Source: Rubripirellula sp. (GTDB taxonomy: Bacteria > Planctomycetota > Planctomycetia > Pirellulales > Pirellulaceae). Taken from it: DNA of 59,350 nt. Of this stretch, positions 34,150 through 44,440 are shown piece after piece. The notes beneath the pieces were generated by a model. It made no database searches. It was not told where the DNA came from and was given only the letters and a program-made list of their open reading frames with translations. Each line of letters opens with the position of its first letter. The stretch's first letter is position 1. The stretch covers positions 22,967 to 82,316 of the forward strand of contig JAAXJB010000009.1 of the NCBI GenBank assembly GCA_012270065.1. The letters run 5' to 3'. Made by a program: the position numbers and the translations under genes.

Positions 34150-36449
34150 TATTCCCGGTACCCCTGTTTTTGAAACGGATCACTCTTGATTATTCCGGCA
34201 ATCAAATAGGCAAACTTGTACTCGTGCTGCTGTGCTTCTGAGACAATCTGGTCAATCGCACACTTATCGTAATACTCGGTGCCGCGACCAATGGCATAGA
34301 TCAACAGTTTTTCTGCCAGGCACCGTGTGAACTGGTCCCGTCGATCCGCCACCAGCATCCGCCGCAACTCCCCAACACCACTGAATCGTGTTCCGTCCGG
34401 CAGCTGCCCGGTGGCATCTATCTTTTCCCCACCCTCGCTATCACGCCACAATCCGACTGCGTTGTAATTCTCCAACGCGAAACCGAGCGGATCCATCATG
34501 TTGTGGCAAGCCGAACAGGCAGGATTCGCCCGGTGCTGTTCCATTCTTTCCCGCAACGTGCCAGTCAATCGAGCTTTTTCCAGCTCGGGAACGTTGGGGG
34601 GTGCCGGTGGAGGCGGTGTATTGAGCAGATTTTCAAGAATCCACTTGCCGCGTTTAACAGGGCTGGTGCGCGTCGGGTCACTCGTTACCGTCAAAACACT
34701 TGCGTGTGTAAGCAAACCACCGCGCGGCGTTCCTTCCAAGGAAACCTTGCGAAACTCTTCACCTTCCACACCAGAGATACCATAAAACCGCGCCAATGGC
34801 TCATTCAGATAGGTGAATTGCCCATCAAGCAGAGTGGTGACCGGTAAATTACCCCGCATCACACCTGCAAAAAACGTCAACGTTTCACGGCGCATCAACT
34901 CTCGAATCTCATCATCAAACGTTTCGAACTTTTCATCATCGGGTCGGACCTGATCGAGATTCCGTAATTGCAACCACTGGCCGGCAAAATTCTTCACAAA
35001 ACGGTTAGCTCGAGGGTCACGCAGCATACGGGCAATTTTATCCAGTAACCTTGCGGGCTCACGCAGTTGTCCACGATGAGCCAGCAGCAACAACTCGTCA
35101 TCTGGCATGCTGCTCCAAAGAAAGTACGAAATTCGTGTCGCAAGCTCATACTGCGACACCAGTGGCATCTCACCCTGCTCACCGAGCTGCTTGGGTGTTT
35201 CTACTTTGAATAGAAAATGGGGGGACACCAGCACCGCTTGAATCGCGACCTGAATTCCTTCTTCGAAGCCGCCGGCCTCAGAACGCACCTTGGCAGCAAG
35301 TTCGACCAGTCGCTCTATTTCCGTCGGTGTTGCTGGGCGTCTGAAGGCACGACTTGCAAAGCGTCCCAGAATCGCAGCACTCGCTTGGTCCGGTGACAGG
35401 TCACCACCGGGTGTTACAAAAATCAGTTTTTTATGACTGGCAGGAAGTTCGCTTTGCACTCCGATCAATGACCTTCTTTCAACTCCATGAAGTTTCACAT
35501 GATGAATATGAAGATTGCGATCTGCCTTCTTGGGTACGTAGTAATCATTGATGAAACTGATCTCGATTCGGCGGGTCCCACGAATCAGACGCAGACGCAA
35601 TTCAAAGTCCTCCACCGTTTCCTTCGGTATGGAGATAATCTCCTGGAACCTGCCACAATCGACCTTCATTTTCACAGGTTCATTCCCCCCCTGGTCACCG
35701 CTGGCGGCAATCTTCAGCTGGTAATTCCCCGTGAAAGGGATCTCACATTCCATCGCCACAGTGCCCTGACTGGACAGTGTCAGTTTCCCTCCACTACTTC
35801 CATATTTACCGGCGTTGATCAATTTTGACGGAACCTGGTCCAACTCGAACACACGGGGTGGTGGTGGGGTATAGATGGCCTTGCCTGTGATCGTTTCGGC
35901 GGCGTCAAGATATTTCTCGATCAATAGTGGGGGCATGGAAAGAACATCGCCAATATTATCGAAGCCATACCCGACATCGTCTCCAGGAAATCCGACTGAG
36001 GCCTGATAATCAACACCAGTCAGATCGCGAATCGTGTTGCGGTACTCAGCGCGATTCAAACGCCGCAGGGCAACCTTCCCGGCATTGGGATTGTTGACAC
36101 AATCAACCGCATTGACCAGTCCATCCAGAAGTGTCAGCAGCTTTTCCCGTGTCTTCGCGTCCAGTGCCTCACCATCTTCGGGAGGCATTGCCCCCAGTCG
36201 GACTTGAGCGATTGCTCGCACCCAGACGCCTCGATCTGCCTTGATCGCAGCGGCCGTTTGGTATTTTTCCAGTTCTATTTCGCTGCCATCACCATGACAG
36301 TCATAACAATAGGTACGCAACAGCGGCGCCAACTGTGTGCGGAAGCTGGTTGATTCCAGCGCATCGTCAGCGCAAACGGCAACACGAGACGCCAGAATGA
36401 AGACGCCGCATGCCAGTTTCCAGAAAACTCGATGAATCGGATGCATCAT
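34149..36449 (-). CDS. DUF1587/DUF1592/DUF1588/DUF1585-type cytochrome-like protein
   Basis: A 766-aa exported protein with signal peptide (1-27). It has a c-type haem motif near the start (LLRTYCYDCHGDG), then NRAEYRNTIRDLTGVDYQ (DUF1587), a beta-rich carbohydrate-module-like middle, the DUF1592 stretch SYFLWSSMPDDELLLLA, and the DUF1588 region with GGLLTHASVLTVTSDPTRTSPV and a second C-x-x-C-H (NPACSACHNMMDPLGF). The C-terminal LAEKLLIYAIGRG block is DUF1585-like. These planctomycete proteins are exported, often linked to sugar/sulfatase loci, with unknown biochemistry. Start ATG 36449. Confidence 0.92.
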   Translation of the reverse strand: MMHPIHRVFWKLACGVFILASRVAVCADDALESTSFRTQLAPLLRTYCYDCHGDGSEIELEKYQTAAAIKADRGVWVRAIAQVRLGAMPPEDGEALDAKTREKLLTLLDGLVNAVDCVNNPNAGKVALRRLNRAEYRNTIRDLTGVDYQASVGFPGDDVGYGFDNIGDVLSMPPLLIEKYLDAAETITGKAIYTPPPPRVFELDQVPSKLINAGKYGSSGGKLTLSSQGTVAMECEIPFTGNYQLKIAASGDQGGNEPVKMKVDCGRFQEIISIPKETVEDFELRLRLIRGTRRIEISFINDYYVPKKADRNLHIHHVKLHGVERRSLIGVQSELPASHKKLIFVTPGGDLSPDQASAAILGRFASRAFRRPATPTEIERLVELAAKVRSEAGGFEEGIQVAIQAVLVSPHFLFKVETPKQLGEQGEMPLVSQYELATRISYFLWSSMPDDELLLLAHRGQLREPARLLDKIARMLRDPRANRFVKNFAGQWLQLRNLDQVRPDDEKFETFDDEIRELMRRETLTFFAGVMRGNLPVTTLLDGQFTYLNEPLARFYGISGVEGEEFRKVSLEGTPRGGLLTHASVLTVTSDPTRTSPVKRGKWILENLLNTPPPPAPPNVPELEKARLTGTLRERMEQHRANPACSACHNMMDPLGFALENYNAVGLWRDSEGGEKIDATGQLPDGTRFSGVGELRRMLVADRRDQFTRCLAEKLLIYAIGRGTEYYDKCAIDQIVSEAQQHEYKFAYLIAGIIKSDPFQKQGYRE

Positions 36450-36926
36450 TGACGCGAATTACTTCACCACGATGTGAAAAAAATTGAAACCGATCAGATT
36501 CTTTCTATCTCGTTGCAAACCCCGGTTCCTCATCAATTCAGGCCCAGAGCTCACTTCCAAACTTTCCAGTGATCAACTGTCACAGAGGCCGTCATCGAAC
36601 GTTAAATGTATTCTACTCCCGCTCGACCGGCTTAGAACTGCGAATGAACCACCAAACCACGTAAAAAGTCAAAACATGGCAGCCAGTGGGGAGTGTCTTT
36701 CCCGATAACTGATCCCACCGGGAATACCCCCTGCAAAGATCGCACCTGAACGAGCGATTTCCTCACGCTCGTGATCCTATCGAAATTTCATCCCGGATGC
36801 CTTCTGAAGAGTGTTCTTTGGCGTATGCGACACTGGGACAGGGAATGAGCAAGGCAAGCCGCGCGGAGAAAGATCGTGTACCTTAGAGAGCTGGTCAGTC
36901 TGTCGAATCCCGGTTTTGATCCCGTC
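36450..36926. other. divergent intergenic region
   Basis: This 477-bp stretch separates the divergent DUF1592-type (-) and DUF1549/1553 (+) genes and must hold both promoters. No consensus hexamer pair with correct spacing was found. A GTG at 36876 is in frame with the downstream gene but ATG 36927 gives a proper signal peptide. Confidence 0.45.
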
Positions 36927-39719
36927 ATGTCTATTTTCCAGACCACTTCAAAAAGTTTTCTGCTGCCCCTGGTACCATCGATCGTTTTCGCCGTGTTCAG
37001 TCACGCACGCGCAAATACCATTGATTACCAAAGGCAGATTCTGCCAATCCTCAAAGACCATTGCTACAAATGTCATGGTCCGGAAACACAGGAAGCCGGT
37101 ATACGCTTCGATCAGCGGCCATCAATGCTTCGTGGTGGCGACAGCGGAAAACCTGCGATCGTCCCCGGCGTCCCCGGAGAAAGCAATCTGGTCCGCGTGC
37201 TGGCGCCCCACTTCGAACCACGCATGCCACCGGAGGGCCCCGCTCTTACGACCGCACAAATCAGGTTACTGGAGACCTGGATTCTTGAGGGTGCAAACTG
37301 GCCAGGCCAGATGCACCTCAAAGCATCTGACATCACATCGAATCTCTGGTCTCTGCAACCTCTCAACGAACCAGCCGTACCGCAAGGCGCGACCTCCAAT
37401 CCGATCGACGCATTTATCGATGCGAAACTTCGTGCTGCCGCCCTTCGCCGATCGGCTCCTGCTGCCCCTGTCACCCAGTTGAGACGTTTGCACCTTGTCC
37501 TGACCGGTCTGCCACCAACCTTACAGGACTTGCAGCGTTTCAATCATCATCCTGAGGGAATTGACAGGGCTTATGCAGAGTCAGTCAATCAATTGCTGGA
37601 TTCTCCACGTTACGGGGAACGCTGGGCACAACACTGGCTGGATGTCATACGTTGGGCAGAAACAGTTGGTTTTGAGACCAATCTTGAACGTCCCAATGCA
37701 TGGCCATATCGGGACTGGGTGATTCAATCGCTCAACGCAGACAAACCTTACGATCAATTCGTGTTTGAACAAATTGCCGGCGACACGATTGGTGAAGACG
37801 CTGCCCTTGGCTTTCTCGTTGCTGGGCCGGCAAATCTTCCCGGCCAGGTCGGACGTGACGAAAATGCAATGAGGCAGGCACGTCAAGACGAACTGGATGA
37901 AGTCATCCGCACCGTATCACAGGGCTTCATGGGACTGACCATCGGCTGCGCCCGTTGTCACAATCATAAATTTGATCCGATACTACAGCGAGACTATTAC
38001 GCCATGCAGGGCATCTTTGCAGGCCTGTCGTATGGTGAGCGACGTCTGCGGGGCGCGAAAAACGACACGTGGCAATCCCAACTTCCAAAGGCCAAGGACA
38101 AACTGCAGCAACACTTGAAACGACGTGAAGCTTTGAAAAAAGAACTCGGACTTGAAGCTTCCGTCGAGAACATTCAGAGAGAGGATTTTCCACCTGTCAC
38201 CGCACAGTCGGTTCGAATGACAATCACCGCTACACAGAATGGCAGCCCACCATCGCTATATGAATTTGAAGTCTGGTCCTCACCAGACACAAACAACGGA
38301 CAGAAGAACGTTGCGCTGGCAAGTCATGGTTCCATCCCGACTGCCTCCAGCTTTGCACTGGCAAATCAGACAAGACACTTCGACAATTTGACTGATGGGA
38401 CAGTGGATCGCCGGCAGGCTTTCCCATGGGTTGCTGCACAATCCGGCCCAGCTTGGATAGGCATCGACCTGGTCGAGCCGACGGAGATTGCTCGCATTGT
38501 TTTCCATCGGGGGAACAGCACGCCTGTCGAATACACGCTCGAATATCGGGTATCAAGTGACGCCGAATGGCAACTCCTGTCCGACGCAACGCGAAAAATG
38601 CCGCGAGAAGATGATCTCAGGACTGCAGAAACTCTGAATCTGGCAGACGTCAGCGCAGCCAAAAAACGCGAAATCGCGGAGAACTCAACTTCAATCCGCA
38701 AGGCAAGATCGGAAGTCAATCGGCTGGCATCAGGACCAAGAGTCTTTGCTGCCAGTTTCATGGAAAAGCCAGAAGCCACATGGCAACTTGGACGTGGCGA
38801 TCCAATGCAGCGCACCCGTCAAATCAAGCCTGGAATTCCCAAGGTACTTGGAGAGTTCAGACTCGATGATGCTCACCCCGAGAGCGAACGTCGAATTGCG
38901 TTAGCGAAGGATTTGACTCGCAACGACCACCCACTCACCGCCCGTGTAATTGTCAACCGTGTCTGGCAACACCATTTTGGCCACGGACTCACCGATACAC
39001 CTTCTGACCTCGGCAGCATGGGTTCCCAACCAACCCACCCGGACTTGCTGGATTGGCTGGCCTTCAATTTCATCAAGGACGGCTGGTCCCTCAAAAGTCT
39101 GCACCGACGGATTGTCATGTCGGATACATTCCGTCAGGACAATCTACCTGACGCCAAGGCGTTGGCAGTGGATGCCGATGCACGCCTGCTTTGGCGTTTT
39201 CCACCCCGGCGAATGGAGGCAGAAGCAATCCGTGATTCCATCCTTCAAACAAGTGGCAAACTGAACCTTGCTGTTGGTGGTCGCGGATTCAGTCTCTTCA
39301 AGCAACGCGGCGGACTTTCAGGCTACGATCCGATCGAAGAATTCGATCAATCGGGATGGCGTCGCATGATTTACGCCCACAAAATCCGGATGCAATCAGT
39401 GGATATCTTTGGTTCCTTTGACTGCCCCGATGCCGGTCAGATGAGGCCAAAACGAACACAATCGATTACCCCGATGCAAGCTTTGAATCTGTTCAATAGC
39501 ACATTTGCAACTCGGCAAGCGGGTTTCTTTGCCCAACGCGTCGAGGCAATGTCCGATGATACAACCGCATCGCAGACGGAAATGGCCTTTCTCCTTGCCC
39601 TCTCCCGTAAACCCACCACAATTGAACACACAGCAATGGAAGAACTGGTCAAGGAGCAGGGGCTCATCCAACTCTGCCGGATCCTGATGAACACCAGCGA
39701 GTTTCTTTACATCCCATGA
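36927..39719 (+). CDS. PSCyt1-DUF1549-DUF1553 exported protein
   Basis: A 930-aa exported protein, signal peptide residues about 1-30 ([19 protein letters not shown]). The PSCyt1 cytochrome-c-like domain carries CYKCHGPE and [11 protein letters not shown]1549 (PSCyt2) has [22 protein letters not shown] and a second haem-type motif [14 protein letters not shown] discoidin/F5-8-like beta insert (about 410-560) precedes DUF1553 (PSD1) with [16 protein letters not shown] and [11 protein letters not shown]. Such proteins sit next to DUF1501 partners in planctomycetes, as here (ATGA overlap at 39716). Biochemical role unknown; an exported haem or metal protein in polymer breakdown is a reasonable inference. 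Confidence 0.93.
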   Translation: MSIFQTTSKSFLLPLVPSIVFAVFSHARANTIDYQRQILPILKDHCYKCHGPETQEAGIRFDQRPSMLRGGDSGKPAIVPGVPGESNLVRVLAPHFEPRMPPEGPALTTAQIRLLETWILEGANWPGQMHLKASDITSNLWSLQPLNEPAVPQGATSNPIDAFIDAKLRAAALRRSAPAAPVTQLRRLHLVLTGLPPTLQDLQRFNHHPEGIDRAYAESVNQLLDSPRYGERWAQHWLDVIRWAETVGFETNLERPNAWPYRDWVIQSLNADKPYDQFVFEQIAGDTIGEDAALGFLVAGPANLPGQVGRDENAMRQARQDELDEVIRTVSQGFMGLTIGCARCHNHKFDPILQRDYYAMQGIFAGLSYGERRLRGAKNDTWQSQLPKAKDKLQQHLKRREALKKELGLEASVENIQREDFPPVTAQSVRMTITATQNGSPPSLYEFEVWSSPDTNNGQKNVALASHGSIPTASSFALANQTRHFDNLTDGTVDRRQAFPWVAAQSGPAWIGIDLVEPTEIARIVFHRGNSTPVEYTLEYRVSSDAEWQLLSDATRKMPREDDLRTAETLNLADVSAAKKREIAENSTSIRKARSEVNRLASGPRVFAASFMEKPEATWQLGRGDPMQRTRQIKPGIPKVLGEFRLDDAHPESERRIALAKDLTRNDHPLTARVIVNRVWQHHFGHGLTDTPSDLGSMGSQPTHPDLLDWLAFNFIKDGWSLKSLHRRIVMSDTFRQDNLPDAKALAVDADARLLWRFPPRRMEAEAIRDSILQTSGKLNLAVGGRGFSLFKQRGGLSGYDPIEEFDQSGWRRMIYAHKIRMQSVDIFGSFDCPDAGQMRPKRTQSITPMQALNLFNSTFATRQAGFFAQRVEAMSDDTTASQTEMAFLLALSRKPTTIEHTAMEELVKEQGLIQLCRILMNTSEFLYIP

Positions 39720-41209
39720 AAAACATACCTTGCCCAAGTACCGCTACGACGATCAACCGTCGCCGGGTTTTATCCGGCGTTTCAGGTGGTCTGGCTGGGA
39801 TCGCCATGCACTCTTTGCTTGCCCAAACCAATGGCGACGCAACCGGAAATGGTCGATCAGCCAAAAAGAAAGCTGAGCGTCCTGTCATTGATCCGGCCAA
39901 ACCGTACGAACAACGCCCCTCCCATTTCGAAGCGAAAGCCAAAAATGTAATCGTCGTGTTCTGCAGCGGAGCGATCAGCCACGTTGACACCTTCGATTTC
40001 AAACCGCAACTCATCAAGCAACACGGCAAACCGCTACCCGGCAACGAAAAACTCGTCTCATTTCAGGGTCCCAATGGCAATCTGACGAAGCCTCTCTGGA
40101 ATTTTCGACCCAGAGGGGAATCAGGCAAGATGATTTCGGATCTTGTTCCTCATATCGGCGGGATGGCAGATGACATTTGCTTTCTGCATTCACTGACCAA
40201 CAAGTCCAATACCCATGGACCAGCAGAAAACGTCATGAACACAGGGTTCACCTTTGACGGCTTTCCGAGCATGGGGGCCTGGATCAATTTTGCTTTGGGA
40301 ACCGAGAACCAGAACCTCCCGGCGTTTGTTGCAATTGAGGACCCCAGAGGCATGCCACAATCCGGCCCCAACAACTGGGCAGGGGGATTCCTGCCGGCAG
40401 CTTTTCAGGGGACACCTCTAAGTACAACCAAACCGATTCGTTACCTGAACCGGCCACCCGAGATTACCGCAGAGGCAGACTCCGAAGCTCGCAAAGCATG
40501 GCGTTTCCTTGAGGAACAACGGCAACAGAGATTCAAAGGTGACCAACAACTTGCAGCTCGCGTGGCGAGCTATGAGTTGGCCGCAAGGATGCAACTCCAT
40601 GTCCCTCATGTCATGCAGGTTTCGGACGAACCAGCACATATTCGCAAACTGTATGGCGCGGATAGTGCGAATGGCACCAAGGCTGCCTTCGCCAACAACT
40701 GCATTCTTGCGCGGAGACTGGTTGAAAATGGTGTCCGATTTGTCCAGCTTTTCAATGGCGCCTATGCTTCTGGAGGACGATTGAACTGGGATGCCCACAG
40801 CAATCTCAAAACACAATACGACACCCACGGTGAGATTCTTGACCAGCCGGTTGCAGGACTTCTGAAAGACCTCAAGCAACGCGGACTTCTCGACTCGACT
40901 CTTGTGATCTTCGCAACCGAATTTGGTCGCATGCCGATGTTTCAGGCAGGTACATTTGGTCGTGACCACAACCCTCTCGGTTTCACATGCTGGCTCGCAG
41001 GCGCTGGAGTAAAAAAAGGCTTCAGCTTCGGCAGCACGGATGCATTCGGCTTCCGCGCGCAGGAGAACATACTGACGGCGCATGATTTACACGCCACCAT
41101 TCTTTACCTGCTTGGCCTGCATCACCAGGAACTGAATGTGTACCACAATGGAATCCAACGAAGACTCACCGATGTGCACGGCAAAGTGATACATCAACTG
41201 CTCGCTTGA
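39716..41209 (+). CDS. DUF1501 protein with twin-arginine signal
   Basis: A 497-aa exported protein of the DUF1501 family (alkaline phosphatase/sulfatase-like fold). The signal contains [19 protein letters not shown]. Family motifs: [72 protein letters not shown]-type segment ([17 protein letters not shown]) and [18 protein letters not shown]. The ATG lies in the last codons of the upstream gene (ATGA), so the two are coupled. Function unestablished. The transcript converges with galM. Confidence 0.93.
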   Translation: MKNIPCPSTATTINRRRVLSGVSGGLAGIAMHSLLAQTNGDATGNGRSAKKKAERPVIDPAKPYEQRPSHFEAKAKNVIVVFCSGAISHVDTFDFKPQLIKQHGKPLPGNEKLVSFQGPNGNLTKPLWNFRPRGESGKMISDLVPHIGGMADDICFLHSLTNKSNTHGPAENVMNTGFTFDGFPSMGAWINFALGTENQNLPAFVAIEDPRGMPQSGPNNWAGGFLPAAFQGTPLSTTKPIRYLNRPPEITAEADSEARKAWRFLEEQRQQRFKGDQQLAARVASYELAARMQLHVPHVMQVSDEPAHIRKLYGADSANGTKAAFANNCILARRLVENGVRFVQLFNGAYASGGRLNWDAHSNLKTQYDTHGEILDQPVAGLLKDLKQRGLLDSTLVIFATEFGRMPMFQAGTFGRDHNPLGFTCWLAGAGVKKGFSFGSTDAFGFRAQENILTAHDLHATILYLLGLHHQELNVYHNGIQRRLTDVHGKVIHQLLA

Positions 41210-41237
41210 TTTTCACCTGAAACCAGAGCACAGACAT

Positions 41238-41263
41238 AAAAAAACCGCTGCCGTGACAGCGGT
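41238..41263 (-). terminator. rho-independent terminator of galM
   Basis: On the minus strand ACCGCTG, a 6-nt loop and CAGCGGT form a 7-bp hairpin (41244-41263), followed by seven T residues (plus-strand A-run 41238-41244). It sits 31 nt beyond the galM stop. It would be less efficient for the plus-strand DUF1501 gene, which lacks a T-tract in that direction. Confidence 0.85.
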
Positions 41264-41294
41264 CTGTTGATCAGCAATTTTCCGGAAACGGAAG

Positions 41295-42395
41295 TTATTT
41301 TGTCGAAAACTTGAACACTGTTGTGGTTCGGTATTCGTCACCGGGCTTCAGAATTGTCGACGGAAAATTTTTCTGATTCGGACTATCAGGATAATGCTGG
41401 GTTTCCAGACAGAAACCTCCACGATGCACATATGGTTTCCCGGACTTTCCCTTCAAGCGCCCATCCAGAAAGTTACCGCAGTAAAACTGGATTCCTGGCT
41501 CAGTCGTTGTGATCTCCATGACTCGTCCAGTGCTTGGTTCGTGCACCATCGCTGCCAAAGACAGCCCATCGCCTTCACGATCAAGAACAAAGTTGTGATC
41601 AAAACCAAGTCCGAACTCCAATTGTTCATTTTTTTTGCCAATGTCGCGTCCGATTGCCTTCGCTTGCGTGAAGTCAAAAGGCGTTCCAGCAACCGCTTTG
41701 ATTTCACCCGTTGGAATCAGTGTCGAATCAACAGGCGTGTAATTTGATGCATTGATCATGAGCTTGTGATCAAGAATGTCTCCTTCACCTTCTCCCTTCA
41801 AGTTGAAGTAGGAGTGCTGCGTCAGATTGACAGGAGTCGCCTTATCTGTGGTTGCCAGATAATCCACGATCAATTCGTTGGCATCTGTGAGTTTGTAAGT
41901 CACCTTGATTGAAAGATTGCCCGGGTAGCCTTCTTCTTTGTCCTTGGCCAGGTAACTCAACTCCAACCCTGACCAACCCTTGCCACCGACGAGCTCAGCG
42001 TCCCAAACCACCTTGTCAAAACCAACAACTCCACCATGCAGGTGATTGGGGGAATTGTTGGTTGCAAGCGAATAGGTTTCACCATCAATTACAAATTCTC
42101 CTTTGGCAATCCGATTACCATAGCGGCCGACAATGGCGCCGAAATAGGGCTTGTCCACCGCATTGATGTAGTCTTCAACGCGATCGTACCCAAGCGTGAT
42201 ATCGCCAAGCTTTCCATTGCGATCTGGCACAAGAATGGACGTCACGATGGCGCCATAATTGGTAATCTTCACCTGCATGCCGGATTTATTTTTGAACGTG
42301 TACAGTTTGATTGTGTCAAAATCTGTAACTCGTTGAGCCTGGGCGACACTGGCCAGTCCAGCTAAGCAGACAAGAACCGCGAGCAGTTTCTTCAT
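41295..42395 (-). CDS. galM: secreted aldose 1-epimerase (mutarotase)
   Basis: Interconverts alpha and beta anomers of hexoses. The 366-aa protein has a signal peptide (MKKLLAVLVCLAGLASVAQA) and the family motifs GRYGNRIAKGEF, NNSPNHLHGG, the catalytic His in NLTQHSYFNLKGEG, GFDHNFVLD and the catalytic Glu in GGFCLETQHYPDSPN. The high Lys content and the LETQHYPDSPNQKNFPSTIL end look like Bacteroidota enzymes, so transfer is possible. It is the last gene of the sulfatase cluster and fits extracytoplasmic sugar processing. The AT-leaning codons stand out from the neighbours. Confidence 0.93.
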   Translation of the reverse strand: MKKLLAVLVCLAGLASVAQAQRVTDFDTIKLYTFKNKSGMQVKITNYGAIVTSILVPDRNGKLGDITLGYDRVEDYINAVDKPYFGAIVGRYGNRIAKGEFVIDGETYSLATNNSPNHLHGGVVGFDKVVWDAELVGGKGWSGLELSYLAKDKEEGYPGNLSIKVTYKLTDANELIVDYLATTDKATPVNLTQHSYFNLKGEGEGDILDHKLMINASNYTPVDSTLIPTGEIKAVAGTPFDFTQAKAIGRDIGKKNEQLEFGLGFDHNFVLDREGDGLSLAAMVHEPSTGRVMEITTTEPGIQFYCGNFLDGRLKGKSGKPYVHRGGFCLETQHYPDSPNQKNFPSTILKPGDEYRTTTVFKFSTK

Positions 42396-42500
42396 GATGT
42401 TATTTCAGGGTATGAGTGAGGGGGTTACAGGTCTAACGGCACGACAAATACAAATCCGTTGCAGGCCGCTGCGGAACGGACGTCCGGGCAATAGTTTCGG

Positions 42501-42596
42501 TTACCGGCGGCCGAGAATCAATGCGCCGAAAGCCGCCAAAACCAGAAAGTTACACAAAGCATGCAGCCACGCGACAGATGCTTCAGCCAACCGCAT
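42501..42596 (-). CDS. possible 31-aa hydrophobic peptide
   Basis: ATG at 42596, TAA at 42501-42503, 20 nt beyond the sulfatase stop. The peptide has one hydrophobic stretch (LHALCNFLVLAAFGALIL) and ends GRR, the shape of a small membrane protein or of a C-terminal sorting tail. It lacks a strong ribosome-binding site. It occupies part of the 221-bp gap between the sulfatase and galM. Confidence 0.35.
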   Translation of the reverse strand: MRLAEASVAWLHALCNFLVLAAFGALILGRR

Positions 42597-42616
42597 TGCC
42601 TGTCTGTTTTCGAAGC

Positions 42617-44440
42617 TCAGTCCACTCGAGTCAGAATCACTTGGTAGGGGTCACCCTTTCGTCCATTGATCGACGAAACCAGTCGGACATCTGCATCACC
42701 ACGGGGCACTGCAATATTTCGGATCATCACTCTTGTTTGTCCGGCCTCCAGTGTGCCCTTTTGGCTAACGTCGCCAATAGCAAGACTGACGTCCATCGGT
42801 CCTACAGGCTGGCTGAACACGATTTCAGCATCAAAAGTCGCAGGGCGTTCCACATGGACCAGCCAAACCCCAGACACTCCCCAACCCTCTGCGTTGGTGA
42901 CTCGCCAATCCTGCAGTGTCAAAGCGCTGACCGGCTCTTTATCAGAGCCAATCACCATTCGTGGCGGTGCATAATTGTCGCTTCGGGTAGTCGACACGTC
43001 ATCGAACCAGACATCATAAGCGTCAAGGAGCTGCTGTAGCTTGGCCGGCCTTGACGCTGCCAAGTTCACTTTCTCTCCCTGATCTTTAGACATGTCATAC
43101 AGTTCATAAGGCACATCATCCGGCATTTTTTCCTTGCCAAATCCACTGGGGTGCACCAACTTCCATCGCTGATTCCTAATTGCCATGTGATGGTAGCGCA
43201 CCGGCTGGTCGCCGCGATGGACCTGAAGGACCAGATGCCGATCCGGCCACTGCCGAGCTTTTTCCTTGTTGCCTTCGAGCAATGGCAACAGGCTCTTGCC
43301 ATCCAGAATCAGTCCATCGGGCAACTTCGCGTTAGCGGCATCAGCAAGCGTGGGAAGCAAGTCAATGTGGGCTGCAATGCGGTCACTCACAGTACCTGCA
43401 TTGAGCCGCTTGGGCCAACGAACGAAAAACGGACTCCGGATTCCTCCCTCGTGTACGGTTGCTTTCATGCCACGAAATGGCCCGGCGAAACGCATCGAGT
43501 TTGGGCCGTTGTCAACCAGAAAGATGACGATCGTATTCTCAAAAATTCCTGAACTTTTCAGGTGCTGATCCAGCTTCCCGACGTTCTGATCAACATTTTC
43601 GATCATCGCTGCAATTCGCGCCAACTGATCGAAGTTCCCGCGTTGCCCCACCATGATGGATTTAAGATCAGCATTTTTGTAATACTCATACAACTCAGCA
43701 GGAACATCGTGATAAGGGCCATGAGGAGCGTTGGTTGGCAGATAGACAAAAAATGGCTTCTGCTCCTCTCTGCAACGGTCAATGAACCGAATAGCCGCAT
43801 CAAAATACAGGTCAGTACAATACCCTTCGGTTGCAATCTGCTTTCCATTTTCGAACAGAATCGGATTCGTGTATCGCCTCTGGTTTTCGATTGGTTCCGA
43901 GGGTTGGGCCAACCCGCCACCCCGATGAATGTAAGACTCATCGAAGCCCTGATCATTCGGCCGCAATGGGTAGTTATCACCGAGGTGCCACTTACCGAAG
44001 ATGCCCGTTGCATAGCCTGCGTCTTTCAAGACTTCGGCGATGGTGACCTCCTCCGGTTCCATCATCGAGCGACCTTTGAACGTATCGACAACCCGGGTTC
44101 GATAGTGATACCTTCCAGTCATCAGTGATGCTCGAGTCGGTGAACAAACCGGGCACACGTAGAAATCTGACATGGATGCACTGGCTTCAGCAAGTGCATC
44201 AATATTGGGTGTCCGTATCACCGAATTACCGGTCACACCATGATCACCATATCCCTGATCATCCGGCATGATCACAATGATGTTCGGCTGGGTGGGATCG
44301 CTCGCCAACGATGCGTGGCCGGAAAACACACTCACCAGAACGAAGATCGACAAAGCCAACAAAACCGAATACAACCGGGGCGTTCGGAACCCAGCTTTCA
44401 AGTGAAACAGACACACTTTACACATCATGAATTGAATCAT
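42617..44440 (-). CDS. secreted sulfatase (arylsulfatase family)
   Basis: Hydrolyses sulfate esters after Cys-to-formylglycine maturation. The 607-aa protein has an N-terminal signal/anchor (about 22-47), the metal site PDDQGYGDHG, the maturation motif C-S-P-T-R-A-S-L-M-T-G (Cys99), GIFGKWHLGDNYP, APHGPYHDVP and the second metal site FLVDNGPNSMRF. The C-terminal extension (about 490-607) is beta-rich and may bind carbohydrate. ATG 44440 or the GTG at 44443 starts the frame; both overlap the stop of the next upstream sulfatase, indicating one operon. M5/M6 are other possible starts. Confidence 0.93.
   Translation of the reverse strand: MIQFMMCKVCLFHLKAGFRTPRLYSVLLALSIFVLVSVFSGHASLASDPTQPNIIVIMPDDQGYGDHGVTGNSVIRTPNIDALAEASASMSDFYVCPVCSPTRASLMTGRYHYRTRVVDTFKGRSMMEPEEVTIAEVLKDAGYATGIFGKWHLGDNYPLRPNDQGFDESYIHRGGGLAQPSEPIENQRRYTNPILFENGKQIATEGYCTDLYFDAAIRFIDRCREEQKPFFVYLPTNAPHGPYHDVPAELYEYYKNADLKSIMVGQRGNFDQLARIAAMIENVDQNVGKLDQHLKSSGIFENTIVIFLVDNGPNSMRFAGPFRGMKATVHEGGIRSPFFVRWPKRLNAGTVSDRIAAHIDLLPTLADAANAKLPDGLILDGKSLLPLLEGNKEKARQWPDRHLVLQVHRGDQPVRYHHMAIRNQRWKLVHPSGFGKEKMPDDVPYELYDMSKDQGEKVNLAASRPAKLQQLLDAYDVWFDDVSTTRSDNYAPPRMVIGSDKEPVSALTLQDWRVTNAEGWGVSGVWLVHVERPATFDAEIVFSQPVGPMDVSLAIGDVSQKGTLEAGQTRVMIRNIAVPRGDADVRLVSSINGRKGDPYQVILTRVD

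Noticed and set aside
36811-37482. 223-codon plus-strand frame overlapping the PSCyt1 gene start
   Set aside because: Out of frame with strong PSCyt1/DUF1549 motifs; no family features.
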